DNA of 64,000 nt from Neorhizobium alkalisoli. GTDB taxonomy: Bacteria > Pseudomonadota > Alphaproteobacteria > Rhizobiales > Rhizobiaceae. The DNA lies in the NCBI RefSeq assembly GCF_007829835.1, contig NZ_VIWP01000014.1:1-64000 (forward strand), read 5' to 3'. Of the stretch, positions 26,113 to 34,787 are shown in pieces (position 1 is the stretch's first letter; every line of letters begins with the position of its first letter). The notes under the pieces were generated by a model. That model did not search any database and was not told where the DNA came from. It saw nothing but the letters and a program-made list of their open reading frames with translations. Made by a program: the position numbers and the translations under genes.

Positions 26113-26930
26113 AGGCATTCCTCCAGGAGCGAGCGCAAATGCGCCGTGACCTTGATGAATTCCACCGTATCGCGCATCGCAAGCGAACGCGGATAAGGAA
26201 GGTCCACCTTCATGAATTCCTTCACGCGGCCGGGATGGGCCTGCAGCATCAGGACGTACTGGCCGAGGAAAGCCGCTTCCGGAATGGAATGGGTGACGAA
26301 CAGGATCGTCGTTCCCGTTTCCTGCCACAGCCGCAAAAGCTCCTCGTTCAGCTTGTCGCGGGTAATTTCGTCCAGTGCGCCAAAGGGCTCGTCCATCAGA
26401 AGAATGCGCGGCCGGGTGACCAGCGCACGCGCAATTGCCACGCGCTGACGCATGCCGCCGGAAAGCTCATGCGGCAGGGCGTTTTCGCGTCCCTTGAGGC
26501 CGACCATTTCAAGCAGCTTGTAAGGGTCGGCATAGGAGGACTTGTCGTGTTTCCCGACTTCTAGCGGCAGGCGCACATTGTCGATGACGCTGCGCCAGGG
26601 AAGAAGGGTCGCATCCTGGAAAACGAAGGCAAAATCGCGTGCCTCTCGAGCCTGCTGCGGCCCGCGCCCGAGAACCGAGACCGAGCCACCACTGATATGG
26701 ACGAGATCGGCGACGCAGCGCAGAAGGGTTGACTTGCCACAGCCCGATGGTCCGAGCATGGTGACGAAGGCCCCTTCCGGAATATCGACTGTGACATCCG
26801 AAAGGGCGGTAAACTCGTTACCCTTGCCGCCGAAGCGGATATCGAGATGGCTGACCGCAACCGCCAGACCCGAACCGTCTGGCAGAGAGGCGGGCCGTTT
26901 GGCGGATGCGGCTCCCATCATCACGCTCAC
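26109..26930 (-). CDS. ABC transporter ATP-binding protein, SsuB/TauB-like
   Basis: ATPase of about 273 residues with Walker A GPSGCGKSTLL, Q-loop FVFQDATLLPW, signature LSGGMRQR, Walker B ILLMDEPFGALD and switch His (VTHSIPEA). This is the nitrate/sulfonate/taurine/pyrimidine class. The start is GTG at 26930, overlapping the binding-protein stop (GTGA), or ATG at 26921. It is the second gene of the operon that starts at 27961. Confidence 0.92.
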   Translation of the reverse strand: MSVMMGAASAKRPASLPDGSGLAVAVSHLDIRFGGKGNEFTALSDVTVDIPEGAFVTMLGPSGCGKSTLLRCVADLVHISGGSVSVLGRGPQQAREARDFAFVFQDATLLPWRSVIDNVRLPLEVGKHDKSSYADPYKLLEMVGLKGRENALPHELSGGMRQRVAIARALVTRPRILLMDEPFGALDEITRDKLNEELLRLWQETGTTILFVTHSIPEAAFLGQYVLMLQAHPGRVKEFMKVDLPYPRSLAMRDTVEFIKVTAHLRSLLEECL

Positions 26931-27961
26931 CCGACCTGTTTGCGGATTGCCGCGGTTGCCTCGAGGATGGACATGGTGGCGACGTCATCAACCGTCGGCA
27001 CCGTTCCGGCAAACTGCTTGAGATCGGCATAGGCCTTGATCTGCGCGGCCCAGTTTTCCTTGCTCATCGCGCCCCAGCCGGTTTCCTTGGTGCTGTCGCC
27101 GAAGGAGAAATCGATGACCGAACGCACGGCCTTGAGTTCGCTTGCCTTGTCCAGATTGGGATAGGCTTCGACAAGCATATCGACCGCTTCTTCGGGATTG
27201 TCGCGAACGTAACCCCAGCCCTTGGCGGCAGCCGTGGTGAAGCGAACCAGCACATCGCTGTGCTTATCGAGCTGCTGATCGGTCGTGTAATAGACATTGG
27301 CGTAAAGCTGCAGGCCGGCATCCCAGAGCATCATGTCGACGCGATCGTCACCGAGCACCGCAAGCGCATTGGTGTTGGTCACCCAGCCCGACACCGCATC
27401 GGCCTGGCCGGTGAGCAGCTGGTTCATGTCGGATCCCATGTTGACGATCTTCACCTGGCTTTCGGCAATGCCGTTCTTTGCCAGGAGAGCCTTGAGAAGA
27501 ACGACGGAGGTCGGCGGCGTCGCGATCGTCTTGCCGATCATGTCCTGCGGCGTCTTGATCGGCTTGGCCTGTTTCGAGAAATAGGTGAAAGGATGCTTGC
27601 GGTAGCCCGCGAGGAAAGCCTTGACCGGAACGCCGGCGGAACGCGCCAGCATGATCGACGGGCTCGAGGAGAGCTGGCCGATGGTCGACTGCCCGGCTGC
27701 GACACCGGCGACACCATCGACATTCGGTCCGCCCGGGACGATGGTCAGCGTGACGCCCTGCTCCTTGAAAAATCCCTTTTTCATGGCGGCGACTTCGCCA
27801 ATCACGCCGTTGGAGGCGAGCCAGCCGAGCTGCATGCGCACCTCGGCTTCATCACTTGCATGGCCGGCACGGATGCCGATGAAGTTCTGCGTTGCGGCGA
27901 CGCCACCGAGAATGGCGGCATTGGTCAAGAATTTCCGACGATTTGTGGTGAAAGACGTCAT
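26927..27961 (-). CDS. ABC transporter binding protein, NMT1/THI5-like, Tat-exported
   Basis: A 344-residue solute-binding protein. The N terminus carries a twin-arginine signal (NRRKFLTNAAILGG, residues 7-20) with a likely cleavage near GHASDEA. The mature part has the SsuA/NMT1 fold (GLAxxGVIGEVAAMKKGFFKEQGV, PGGPNVDGVAGVAAGQ). The ATG at 27961 follows GGGGAC. It is the first gene of an eight-gene minus-strand operon (binding protein, ATPase, permease, FAD enzyme, CoA-transferase, crotonase, LysR, amidohydrolase). Family members bind aromatic sulfonates, pyrimidines and related compounds, but the ligand here is unknown. Confidence 0.92.
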   Translation of the reverse strand: MTSFTTNRRKFLTNAAILGGVAATQNFIGIRAGHASDEAEVRMQLGWLASNGVIGEVAAMKKGFFKEQGVTLTIVPGGPNVDGVAGVAAGQSTIGQLSSSPSIMLARSAGVPVKAFLAGYRKHPFTYFSKQAKPIKTPQDMIGKTIATPPTSVVLLKALLAKNGIAESQVKIVNMGSDMNQLLTGQADAVSGWVTNTNALAVLGDDRVDMMLWDAGLQLYANVYYTTDQQLDKHSDVLVRFTTAAAKGWGYVRDNPEEAVDMLVEAYPNLDKASELKAVRSVIDFSFGDSTKETGWGAMSKENWAAQIKAYADLKQFAGTVPTVDDVATMSILEATAAIRKQVG

Positions 27962-28077
27962 GGCAATGTCCCCTATCGGCGTTCGGCGCTTTGCGATCCG
28001 CGCACTTTCATGGTCCGATGGAAGGGATGATGGGCGAGTTTGGCGTTCGCATAAAGAACAAAATTTCGCATTTCGCG

Positions 28078-28092
28078 TTGCCGAAACGGCAA
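28078..28092. promoter_or_regulatory. Inverted repeat upstream of the NMT1-type operon
   Basis: TTGCCG-AAA-CGGCAA is a perfect 6-bp inverted repeat 117 bp upstream of the first gene at 27961, in the 255-nt gap that must hold the operon promoter. It is a candidate operator for the operon's own LysR protein, by position only. Confidence 0.35.
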
Positions 28093-28216
28093 TGCTCATT
28101 CTGCGGATCTGCTTGGCTAAGCGAGAGGCACAATGCCGTAAAAACAGGCGTCAAAAGGACCGAATCCAGGAGCGAATTTGCCCCTGGATTGAGCCAATGC
28201 CCAGTGGCGTGATCAC

Positions 28217-29740
28217 CTATGAATCAGCAACCGTCTGACTTGCAAAAACCAGGGGGCGGTCCGGCCTGCATTTGACTTCGGGCAAAAGCTCCAGTGCGAC
28301 AAGCCTCTGGTGCATGAGCGAATGCTCTCCGCATTCGGCGAGCTTGATGGCCGCATAGGTGCGGGTCATTCCGGACAGTCTGAGCTGGGCCGGCCCGACG
28401 CCTGGCTGCAGGACGAGGAGAGACTTGTCCACGAGATTGCCGATCGCCCCGACGATTTCACCATCCTCCGCATCGTCTCCTCCCAGCACGGCGAGAGCCG
28501 CGGTGATGGAAAATTCGCCCGAGAAGATGGAAAGCCGGCGCAACGCCATGCGGTCCATTTCCGACAATCCTCCATAACTCCAGTCCAGCATGGCCTGGAC
28601 GGTCCGGTGGCGGGGATGGGCATAACGGCTTCCGCGCCAGGACAGGGCGAGCTGATTATCCAGCAGCTCCAGAACACGATCGAGGCCGTAGGAACCGATA
28701 CGGCTGGCAGCAAGCTCGATCGCCAGCGGATTGCCATCCAGCCGACGGCATATTGCCGCGACGATCGAAGCCCGATCGTCATCAAGCGGATGATGACACC
28801 CTCCATCCATGGAGCGCTGCATGAACAACTGCACGGAAGGCCATACCATTGCCTGCCTGGCTGTAAGCCTTCCCGTCTGTGGCGGCACGCCCAAAGGCCG
28901 GAGAATATAAACGGCCTCTCCTGGAAGGCGGAACGCCTCCCGGCTCGTGGCTAGCACATGAACCGCCGATGTCTGCCTCAGGATTTTCCCGATAACGTCT
29001 GCGGCGTCATCGATGACATGTTCGCAGTTGTCGAGAATGAGCAGGCTTCGGTGGTGCGAGAGAAAGGCAAGCACCGTATTCAGCGCATTCTGTTCGGCCG
29101 ACAGGCCGAGACGTGCCGCGATTTCTTCGAGGACCGTTGCACCATCATCGGCCGAACTGAGATCGACGAAGGCAATCGTCTCGAAATTCTCCAGCGCATG
29201 TGCGGCTAGGATGACCAGCGTGGTCTTGCCCACTCCGCCCGCACCGATGACAGTAACGAAGCGACGGTCCTCGACCATTTGCAGGAGAGATGCCAGATTC
29301 TCTTCCCGGCCGAACGCATCGTCCAGCCTCGCCGGCAGACTGCCCTTGCTCGGGTTATTACCCTGAAAAACGAAGGCGCTCGAATCCGGCTCGATCGTCT
29401 GGGCCAGATCCTGCCACTCGGCATCGGCGACGAAACAATACCCGCGCCCAGCAACGCTCACAATGTATCGTTCGTCATTCTCGCCATCCCGTAACTCGCG
29501 GCGCAGATGCGCCATCTGGACGCGTACATTCGAATCTTCGACATTAAGACCAGGCCAGGCAAGCGCCATCAGTTCGCGGCGGGAAAGCACTTCACCCTGG
29601 CGTTCGACAAGAGCTACGAGCATGTCGAACGCGCGGCTTCCAACCGCAACAATCTGGTCATTCCTCGTCAGAGTCCTTGCGATTGGATGAAGGCGATAGG
29701 ATCCAAAAGCAAAGACGCCACTTCTCCTGATGCCGCCCAT
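28217..29740 (-). CDS. Winged-helix DNA-binding/STAND ATPase transcriptional regulator
   Basis: A 507-residue regulator. Residues 9-107 form an OmpR-type winged helix (RAFDMLVALVERQGEVLSR, VSVAGRGYCFVAD). A STAND/NB-ARC-like ATPase follows with Walker A GAGGVGKTT (166-174), Walker B LLILDN (233-238) and the GxP motif DGNPLAIELAASR (335-347). Relatives I know are often about 900 residues with a TPR-like sensor; this one stops soon after the ATPase helical domain, so it is a short form. ATG at 29740 is the chosen start. It is divergent from the ABM/hydrolase/AKR/OYE set, which it may activate. Confidence 0.88.
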   Translation of the reverse strand: MGGIRRSGVFAFGSYRLHPIARTLTRNDQIVAVGSRAFDMLVALVERQGEVLSRRELMALAWPGLNVEDSNVRVQMAHLRRELRDGENDERYIVSVAGRGYCFVADAEWQDLAQTIEPDSSAFVFQGNNPSKGSLPARLDDAFGREENLASLLQMVEDRRFVTVIGAGGVGKTTLVILAAHALENFETIAFVDLSSADDGATVLEEIAARLGLSAEQNALNTVLAFLSHHRSLLILDNCEHVIDDAADVIGKILRQTSAVHVLATSREAFRLPGEAVYILRPLGVPPQTGRLTARQAMVWPSVQLFMQRSMDGGCHHPLDDDRASIVAAICRRLDGNPLAIELAASRIGSYGLDRVLELLDNQLALSWRGSRYAHPRHRTVQAMLDWSYGGLSEMDRMALRRLSIFSGEFSITAALAVLGGDDAEDGEIVGAIGNLVDKSLLVLQPGVGPAQLRLSGMTRTYAAIKLAECGEHSLMHQRLVALELLPEVKCRPDRPLVFASQTVADS

Positions 29741-29925
29741 CGTCTTTGACCTTCGCTGGAAACGCTGGGACGGGTCGTCTCTGCGTTCGTTGCTGTACAA
29801 ATAAATACTACAGAAAACTGTCAGGACCGGCTGGTTAAATGCGGTAAATATTTCGGGGACGCGATCGCGGCCAGATTTCCGAGTGCCGCGTTCACGGGCA
29901 AAAGGGCCAGCGCAAATAAGCTTCA

Positions 29926-29949
29926 CGCGTTTAGATGCGATTTAACGCG
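29926..29949. promoter_or_regulatory. Palindromic element in the divergent regulator/ABM promoter region
   Basis: CGCGTT (29926-29931) and AACGCG (29944-29949) form an inverted repeat, and TTAG-N7-TTAAC (29931-29946) lies inside it. It sits 66 bp before the ABM gene and 186 bp before the divergent winged-helix regulator, the expected position for an operator shared by both. Confidence 0.4.
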
Positions 29950-30014
29950 CAAGATCAAAGCACGCGCTATAGACTTTCTTCACCCATGGCAGCGCGAAAT
30001 CTGGAGAAAGAGAA

Positions 30015-30317
30015 ATGACCGGACCTGTCAAAGTATTCGCAATTCTGACGGCCCTTGAAGGCAAGGCTGCGGATCTGGAGGCACTTCTGCGGAGCATGGC
30101 AGAGCCTTCCCGCGCCGAAGAAGGAAATCTGCGTTACGATCTCTGGCAGGAAGCTGACAATCCCAGCCGCTTCGTCCTCGACGAACTTTACCGGGATGTT
30201 GATGCGGCTGCGGCGCATCGGACAAGTCCGCATTATCAGCGCTACCTCTCTGCAATAGGCGATCTTGCCGTCCGTATGCCAATCGTGGTCAAGAGCGTTG
30301 ACGTCGCTCAGCCTTAG
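30015..30317 (+). CDS. Antibiotic biosynthesis monooxygenase (ABM) domain protein, YgiN-like
   Basis: A 100-residue single-domain ABM protein (ferredoxin-like alpha/beta barrel, usually a dimer). It shows the typical pattern of FAILTALEGKAADLEALLRS, RYDLWQEADNPSRFVLDELY and HRTSPHYQRYL. Members are quinol monooxygenases or cofactor-free oxygenases, or have stress roles. GGAGAAAGAGAA precedes the ATG. It is the first plus-strand gene divergent from the winged-helix ATPase regulator. Confidence 0.9.
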   Translation: MTGPVKVFAILTALEGKAADLEALLRSMAEPSRAEEGNLRYDLWQEADNPSRFVLDELYRDVDAAAAHRTSPHYQRYLSAIGDLAVRMPIVVKSVDVAQP

Positions 30318-30391
30318 GACAAGCGCCCCCAGACAACCCGAGGTCATTGCGTCCGGCGGCTGCATCGAAGTGTCGGTATATTTCCCGGGAA

Positions 30392-30406
30392 TTAGCGAGG
30401 ATTAAC
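30392..30406. promoter_or_regulatory. TTAGC-N5-TTAAC direct repeat upstream of the exported hydrolase
   Basis: TTAGC at 30392 and TTAAC at 30402 are 10 bp apart, 85 bp before the hydrolase start. The word CGAGG between them and the trailing CG match the site at 35229 (TTAGC-AAGGT-TTAAC) closely, suggesting one regulator for both. Confidence 0.35.
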
Positions 30407-30490
30407 TCGTCCCGCCTCTCCGCGTCATGCAGAATTTTCCCGATCGAAACGGACGGACGACCTTCCGCCTGACACCCGGAGAGACAGCCA

Positions 30491-31465
30491 ATGCGACGCC
30501 TTCTCGCTTCCCTTCTGCTTGCAACTTCAATGGCCTGGGCAGCCGTGCCGCCTGCGATGGCTGCAAAGACACATACATCCGTTGCAAAGCTCCCGGTCGT
30601 TGTCGTCAGCTACAAGACTGTCGATGTCGACGGAGTGAAAGTGTTCTATCGGGAAGCCGGCCCGGCCAATGGACCGGTTCTGCTTCTCCTGCATGGCTTT
30701 CCGACGTCATCCCATATGTTTCGCCAACTCATGCCCCTGCTTGCAGACAAGTACAGAGTGATCGCGCCTGACTATCCGGGTTTCGGGCAGAGCGATGCAC
30801 CGGATCACACGAAATTCGATTATACATTCGCCCGATATGCCGAACTGGTCGATGGGCTGCTCGGCAAGATCGGCTCACGCCGCTACGCGATGTATGTGAT
30901 GGATTACGGCGCACCCGTCGGATACCGGCTGGCACTGAAGCATCCGGAACGCGTGACCGGCCTGATCATCCAGAACGGCAATGCCTATGAGGAAGGGCTT
31001 CGCGAATTCTGGGATCCGATCAAGGCTTACTGGGCCGATGGTTCGAGCGAACATCGCAACGCGCTGCTCAACCTCGTGACACCAGAAATTACCAAGTTCC
31101 AGTACACGGACGGCGTCAAGGATCTCACGCGCATCAGCCCAGACAACTGGGTCCAGGATCAGGCCTTGCTTGATCGCCCTGGCAATAGCGACATCCAGAT
31201 GGATCTCTTTTACGACTACCGGACGAATGTCCCTCTTTATCCCCAGTTTCAGCAGTTCTTCCGCGACCGCAAGCCGCCGACGCTGATCGTCTGGGGCAAG
31301 AATGACAAGATCTTTCCGGCAGAGGGCGCGCATCCCTATCTTCGCGATCTACCGAATGCGGAGCTGCACCTGCTGGATACCGGTCACTTCGCGCTCGAAG
31401 ACAAGCTCGACACAATGGCCCCGCTCATTCGCAGTTTTCTGGATCGAAAGGTCGCCAAGCGTTGA
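30491..31465 (+). CDS. Exported alpha/beta hydrolase, epoxide hydrolase/haloalkane dehalogenase-like
   Basis: A 324-residue alpha/beta-hydrolase with a Sec signal peptide (about residues 1-25, cleavage near AMA-AKT). The oxyanion motif HGFP is at 68-71, the nucleophile elbow VMDYGAPVG puts an Asp (D138) at the nucleophile position, and the catalytic His is H299 (DTGHFALED). An aspartate nucleophile points to epoxide hydrolysis or dehalogenation rather than an esterase. GGAGAGA precedes the ATG. It is probably periplasmic and would act on the substrate before uptake (inference). Confidence 0.9.
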   Translation: MRRLLASLLLATSMAWAAVPPAMAAKTHTSVAKLPVVVVSYKTVDVDGVKVFYREAGPANGPVLLLLHGFPTSSHMFRQLMPLLADKYRVIAPDYPGFGQSDAPDHTKFDYTFARYAELVDGLLGKIGSRRYAMYVMDYGAPVGYRLALKHPERVTGLIIQNGNAYEEGLREFWDPIKAYWADGSSEHRNALLNLVTPEITKFQYTDGVKDLTRISPDNWVQDQALLDRPGNSDIQMDLFYDYRTNVPLYPQFQQFFRDRKPPTLIVWGKNDKIFPAEGAHPYLRDLPNAELHLLDTGHFALEDKLDTMAPLIRSFLDRKVAKR

Positions 31466-31495
31466 GGCAGATCGCCTCGACGCGCCAACGGGTTG

Positions 31496-31531
31496 CCGGA
31501 GGCGTTGCCATACCGCCCGAGACGCCTCCGG
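31496..31531 (+). terminator. Hairpin between exported hydrolase and aldo-keto reductase genes
   Basis: CCGGAGGCGT (31496-31505) pairs perfectly with ACGCCTCCGG (31522-31531) around a 16-nt loop, 30 nt after the hydrolase stop codon. There is no T run; it is a possible weak terminator or mRNA processing structure. Confidence 0.4.
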
Positions 31532-31589
31532 ACTTCGGTCTCGCCGGTCATTTTCCGTCATCGTCCATGTGCATAGGAAAGATTTCGCC

Positions 31590-32603
31590 ATGAAGGTCAG
31601 GGAAGCTCTGTTGAATGGTCCTCTTGGCTTCGGGACTGCGCCTTTGGGAAACATGTTCCGCAATATCCCGGAAGAAGAAGCCGCGGAAACTGCTGCGGCG
31701 GCCTGGGACGCAGGCACGAGACTTTTCGATACAGCCCCTTTCTATGGAGCTGGTTTGGCCGAAATCCGCCTCGGCAAGGAGCTCGTGAAACATCCGCGGG
31801 ATGAATATGTGCTCAGCACCAAGGTCGGCCGGATCATCCTGGATGAAATCCTCGATGGCCCGCAGGAATTCGGAGAGAAGGGCACCCTGTTCCAGTACGG
31901 CCGCAAGAACCGGGTGGTCCATGACTATACGGCCGACGGCGCGAAACGGTCGATCGAAGATAGCCTCAAGAGAATGGGCCTCGACCGCATCGACTTCGTC
32001 TGGATCCATGACATTGCCGCGGATTTTCACGGTGACGCCTGGATCGACATGTTCGAGACCGCACACAAAGGGGCTATGCCGGCGCTTGACGCGCTTCGCG
32101 ATCAGGGCGTGATCAAGGGTTGGGGCATCGGCGTCAATCGCGTCGAGGCGGTGGAACTGCTTCTTGGCCTCTCCGACGTGCGTCCCGATGGAACGCTTCT
32201 CGCCGGCCGCTACTCATTGCTCGATCACGAACTGGCCTTGCAGCGCCTGATGCCGATGGCACAGGAAAAGGGCGTCGATCTTGTCATCGGAGGGCCTTAC
32301 AGCTCGGGAATTCTCGCCGGCGGCCAGACGTTCGAATATGCCGACGCTTCGCCGGAAATCATCGCCAAGGTCGACAAGATCAAGAATCTCGCCGCCAGAT
32401 ATGATGTGCCGATAAAGGCAGCAGCGTTGCAATTCGTGCTGGCCCATCCGGCAACCGCCGCTGTCATTCCAGGTGCAAGCCGGCCGGACCGGATCAAGGG
32501 TGATCACGAGGCCCTCGCCGCCCCCATCCCCGATGACTTCTGGAGGGAGTTAAGGGCGGAAAAGCTGGTTTCCGCCGCGGCTCCGCTTCCGATCGATCGC
32601 TGA
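31590..32603 (+). CDS. Aldo/keto reductase, D-threo-aldose dehydrogenase-like
   Basis: A 337-residue TIM-barrel NAD(P)-dependent oxidoreductase. The catalytic tetrad is visible as D47 (FDTAPFYG), Y52, K78 (STKVG) and the His of WIHD. The C-terminal cofactor segment is VIPGASRPDRIKGD. Layout and the FDTAPFYGAGLAE motif match the D-threo-aldose 1-dehydrogenase / pyridoxal 4-dehydrogenase branch. The ATG at 31590 follows AGGAAAG; no signal peptide, so cytoplasmic. It lies between the exported hydrolase and the OYE gene on the same strand. Confidence 0.92.
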   Translation: MKVREALLNGPLGFGTAPLGNMFRNIPEEEAAETAAAAWDAGTRLFDTAPFYGAGLAEIRLGKELVKHPRDEYVLSTKVGRIILDEILDGPQEFGEKGTLFQYGRKNRVVHDYTADGAKRSIEDSLKRMGLDRIDFVWIHDIAADFHGDAWIDMFETAHKGAMPALDALRDQGVIKGWGIGVNRVEAVELLLGLSDVRPDGTLLAGRYSLLDHELALQRLMPMAQEKGVDLVIGGPYSSGILAGGQTFEYADASPEIIAKVDKIKNLAARYDVPIKAAALQFVLAHPATAAVIPGASRPDRIKGDHEALAAPIPDDFWRELRAEKLVSAAAPLPIDR

Positions 32604-32728
32604 CGTGCCGATTGCATCGAACAACAACGAATAACAGCATCGCCACCGGTTCGTGGCGGGCCGACGATTAACGATCATCGAAATCGGAGCCTCATGCATT
32701 GCGCTGGGGCGTGTCGGGAGGTCAGACG

Positions 32729-33868
32729 ATGTCGACAGCCGCTCTCTTCGAACCAATTACGGTCCGCGACCTTAACCTTTCAAATCGCATCGTGATTGCC
32801 CCTATGTGCCAATATTCGGCCGAGGAAGGCTGCATGAGCGACTGGCATCTGATCCATCTCGGCAAGCTGGCCTTGTCCGGCGCCGCGCTCCTGACCATAG
32901 AGGCAACGGCTGTTGTTCCGGAAGGGCGGATAACCTATGCGGATCTGGGCCTTTGGAACGAGCAGACGTATACGGCAATGGGCCTCGTTCTTGAGAGCAT
33001 CCGTCGCTGGACCGATATTCCGATCGGCATCCAGCTGAGCCATGCGGGGCGAAAGGCATCCACCGAAGTGCCCTGGAAAGGCGGCAGGCAATTTGCCCCG
33101 ACGGATGGCCTCGGCTGGCCAACATTTGCCCCTTCGCCGCTGCCCTATGCGGATGGCCAGTCTGAACCGCGGGCACTCGACAGGGATGGCCTCTCACGCG
33201 TGCGACAGGGGTTCGTTTCGGCGGCAGTGCGCGCCGTCAAGCTCGGCATAGACCTGATCCAGATCCACGCCGCGCACGGATATCTTCTGCACCAGTTCCT
33301 CTCGCCCTTGAGCAACCACAGAACCGACGAATATGGCGGCTCGCTCGCCAACCGAATGCGGTTTCCGCTGGAAGTCTTCGATGCTGTTCGCGAAGCGGTG
33401 CCGGGCAAGGTGCCGGTGTCCGTGCGCCTGTCCGCCACGGACTGGGTTGCGGGAGGCTGGGATATCGAACAATCCCAGGAATTTGCCGTGAAACTCCAGG
33501 ATCGCGGCTGCGATGCCCTGCATGTGACGAGCGGAGGATTGCATCCCGCGCAGAGAATTGCCGCTCGCCCGGGTTATCAGGTTCCATTCGCGCGATCGGT
33601 AAAGCAGGCAGTGACGATTCCGGTCGTGGCAGTCGGGCTGATCACCGGATTTGACCAGGCAGAGGCGATCATCAGCACCGGTGATGCCGACATGATCGCA
33701 CTGGCGCGCACTATCCTGTATGATCCCAACTGGCCATGGCATGCCGCAGCGCATCTTGGAGGCAGGGTGAAAGTTCCCCCGCAATATATGCGCTCGCAAC
33801 CAAGCAGACATCGCGATCTCTTCGCAACCGACCTGAACGGCGCAAGCAATCCGTCGAAACGGCCCTGA
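32729..33868 (+). CDS. NADH:flavin oxidoreductase, old yellow enzyme family, YqjM-like (second copy)
   Basis: A 379-residue FMN-dependent ene-reductase of the YqjM/XenA class. It keeps the flavin-tuning Cys motif (PMCQYSAEEG, near residue 27), the H-A-G-R-K substrate segment (QLSHAGRKAS), HAAHGYLLHQFLSP and EYGGSLANR. ATG at 32729 has GGGAGG upstream. It differs from the 10816 copy, which lacks the Cys, so the two probably have different electron-poor alkenes as substrates. Typical substrates are enones or nitro compounds; the real one is not known. Confidence 0.93.
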   Translation: MSTAALFEPITVRDLNLSNRIVIAPMCQYSAEEGCMSDWHLIHLGKLALSGAALLTIEATAVVPEGRITYADLGLWNEQTYTAMGLVLESIRRWTDIPIGIQLSHAGRKASTEVPWKGGRQFAPTDGLGWPTFAPSPLPYADGQSEPRALDRDGLSRVRQGFVSAAVRAVKLGIDLIQIHAAHGYLLHQFLSPLSNHRTDEYGGSLANRMRFPLEVFDAVREAVPGKVPVSVRLSATDWVAGGWDIEQSQEFAVKLQDRGCDALHVTSGGLHPAQRIAARPGYQVPFARSVKQAVTIPVVAVGLITGFDQAEAIISTGDADMIALARTILYDPNWPWHAAAHLGGRVKVPPQYMRSQPSRHRDLFATDLNGASNPSKRP

Positions 33869-33890
33869 AACCTGCACTGAATTAGCTTCA

Positions 33891-33952
33891 GCCGTCCGGT
33901 TGCTACAATCTAATCACCGCATTTAACGCCAATTAATTCGCACCCGGACGGC
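33891..33952. repeat. Nine-bp inverted repeat flanking an A/T-rich promoter-like segment
   Basis: GCCGTCCGG (33891-33899) and CCGGACGGC (33944-33952) are exact inverted copies 44 nt apart. Between them lies an A/T-rich stretch with TTTAAC (33922-33927) and AATTAATT. It starts 23 nt after the OYE stop and ends 52 nt before the next gene, so it could be a terminator for one gene or an operator/promoter loop for the next. Confidence 0.4.
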
Positions 33953-34004
33953 CGGGGGATCATCATGGTGACATCGCCATCTTTGATCGATGAAGGAGCA
34001 TCCC

Positions 34005-34760
34005 ATGTTGCGAACGATTGGAATGACCGCCGCCACTCTCCTGCTGCTGGCCAGCAGCACTACCGTCTCCTTGGCCGCCGAGCTCAAGGCGAAGACGGCG
34101 GTGCTTGTTCACGGCGCCTTTGCGGACGGCACCTCCTGGCACAAGGTCATACCCTTGCTGGAAAATGCCGGACTTCATGTGGTTGCCGTGCAGAACCCGA
34201 CCGAGTCATTGGCCGGCGATGTGGCCTTTACCAAGCGGGCGATAAAAGATGCCGAGGGGCCTGTCGTCCTCGTCGGCCATTCCTGGGGCGGCGTGGTAAT
34301 CACCGAAGCCGGAACCGATGACAAGGTCAAATCGCTCGTCTATGTCGCCGCCTACGCGCCGGACAAGGGGCAATCCGCAATCGACATCACATCCAAATAC
34401 CCGCAGCCCAAAGGGCGCGATTCCTTCATCAAGGATGAGGACGGATTTCTGAAGATCAGTGACGAAGGCATCGACAAATATTTCGCAGCTGGCCTGACGC
34501 CGGAAGAAAAGAGGGTCATCGCCGTCGTGCAGGGCGGCTTCCATGCCAGCGCGCCGGCGACGCCCGTCAGCCATGCGGCCTGGCACGACAAACCTTCGTT
34601 CATGGTTGTCGCGACCGAAGACAATATCATTCCGCCGGCCCTGCAGAAGGACCAGGTAAAGAACGCCAAGGCGGACTCAATCGAGGTCCCGTCGGGTCAC
34701 GTGGCGATGTTGACCTATCCCAACGAGGTCGCGGCGCTGATCATCAAGGCCGCGCAATAG
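34005..34760 (+). CDS. Exported alpha/beta hydrolase (serine hydrolase)
   Basis: A 251-residue alpha/beta hydrolase with a signal peptide of about 25 residues (cleavage near SLAA-ELK). HGAF at 36-39 is the oxyanion region, GHSWGG gives nucleophile S93, and SGHVAML gives the catalytic H232. This is the short salicylate/pyrethroid-esterase-like class. ATG at 34005 with AAGGAG 6 nt upstream. Unlike the hydrolase at 30491 it uses Ser, so it is an esterase-type enzyme acting in the periplasm. Confidence 0.91.
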   Translation: MLRTIGMTAATLLLLASSTTVSLAAELKAKTAVLVHGAFADGTSWHKVIPLLENAGLHVVAVQNPTESLAGDVAFTKRAIKDAEGPVVLVGHSWGGVVITEAGTDDKVKSLVYVAAYAPDKGQSAIDITSKYPQPKGRDSFIKDEDGFLKISDEGIDKYFAAGLTPEEKRVIAVVQGGFHASAPATPVSHAAWHDKPSFMVVATEDNIIPPALQKDQVKNAKADSIEVPSGHVAMLTYPNEVAALIIKAAQ

Positions 34761-34787
34761 ATCGCGTCGAGCGGAAGGTTGGACCTC

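Noticed and set aside
23849-26182. A 777-codon open frame covering the FAD oxidoreductase and running into the permease
   Set aside because: Only the part from 25207 has flavoprotein character; upstream residues are out-of-frame permease sequence, and a good ribosome site precedes 25207.
29931-29946. CtrA binding site (TTAA-N7-TTAA type)
   Set aside because: Only this one site has the 11-bp period and its first word is TTAG; sister sites have a 10-bp period, so a local winged-helix regulator is the better explanation.
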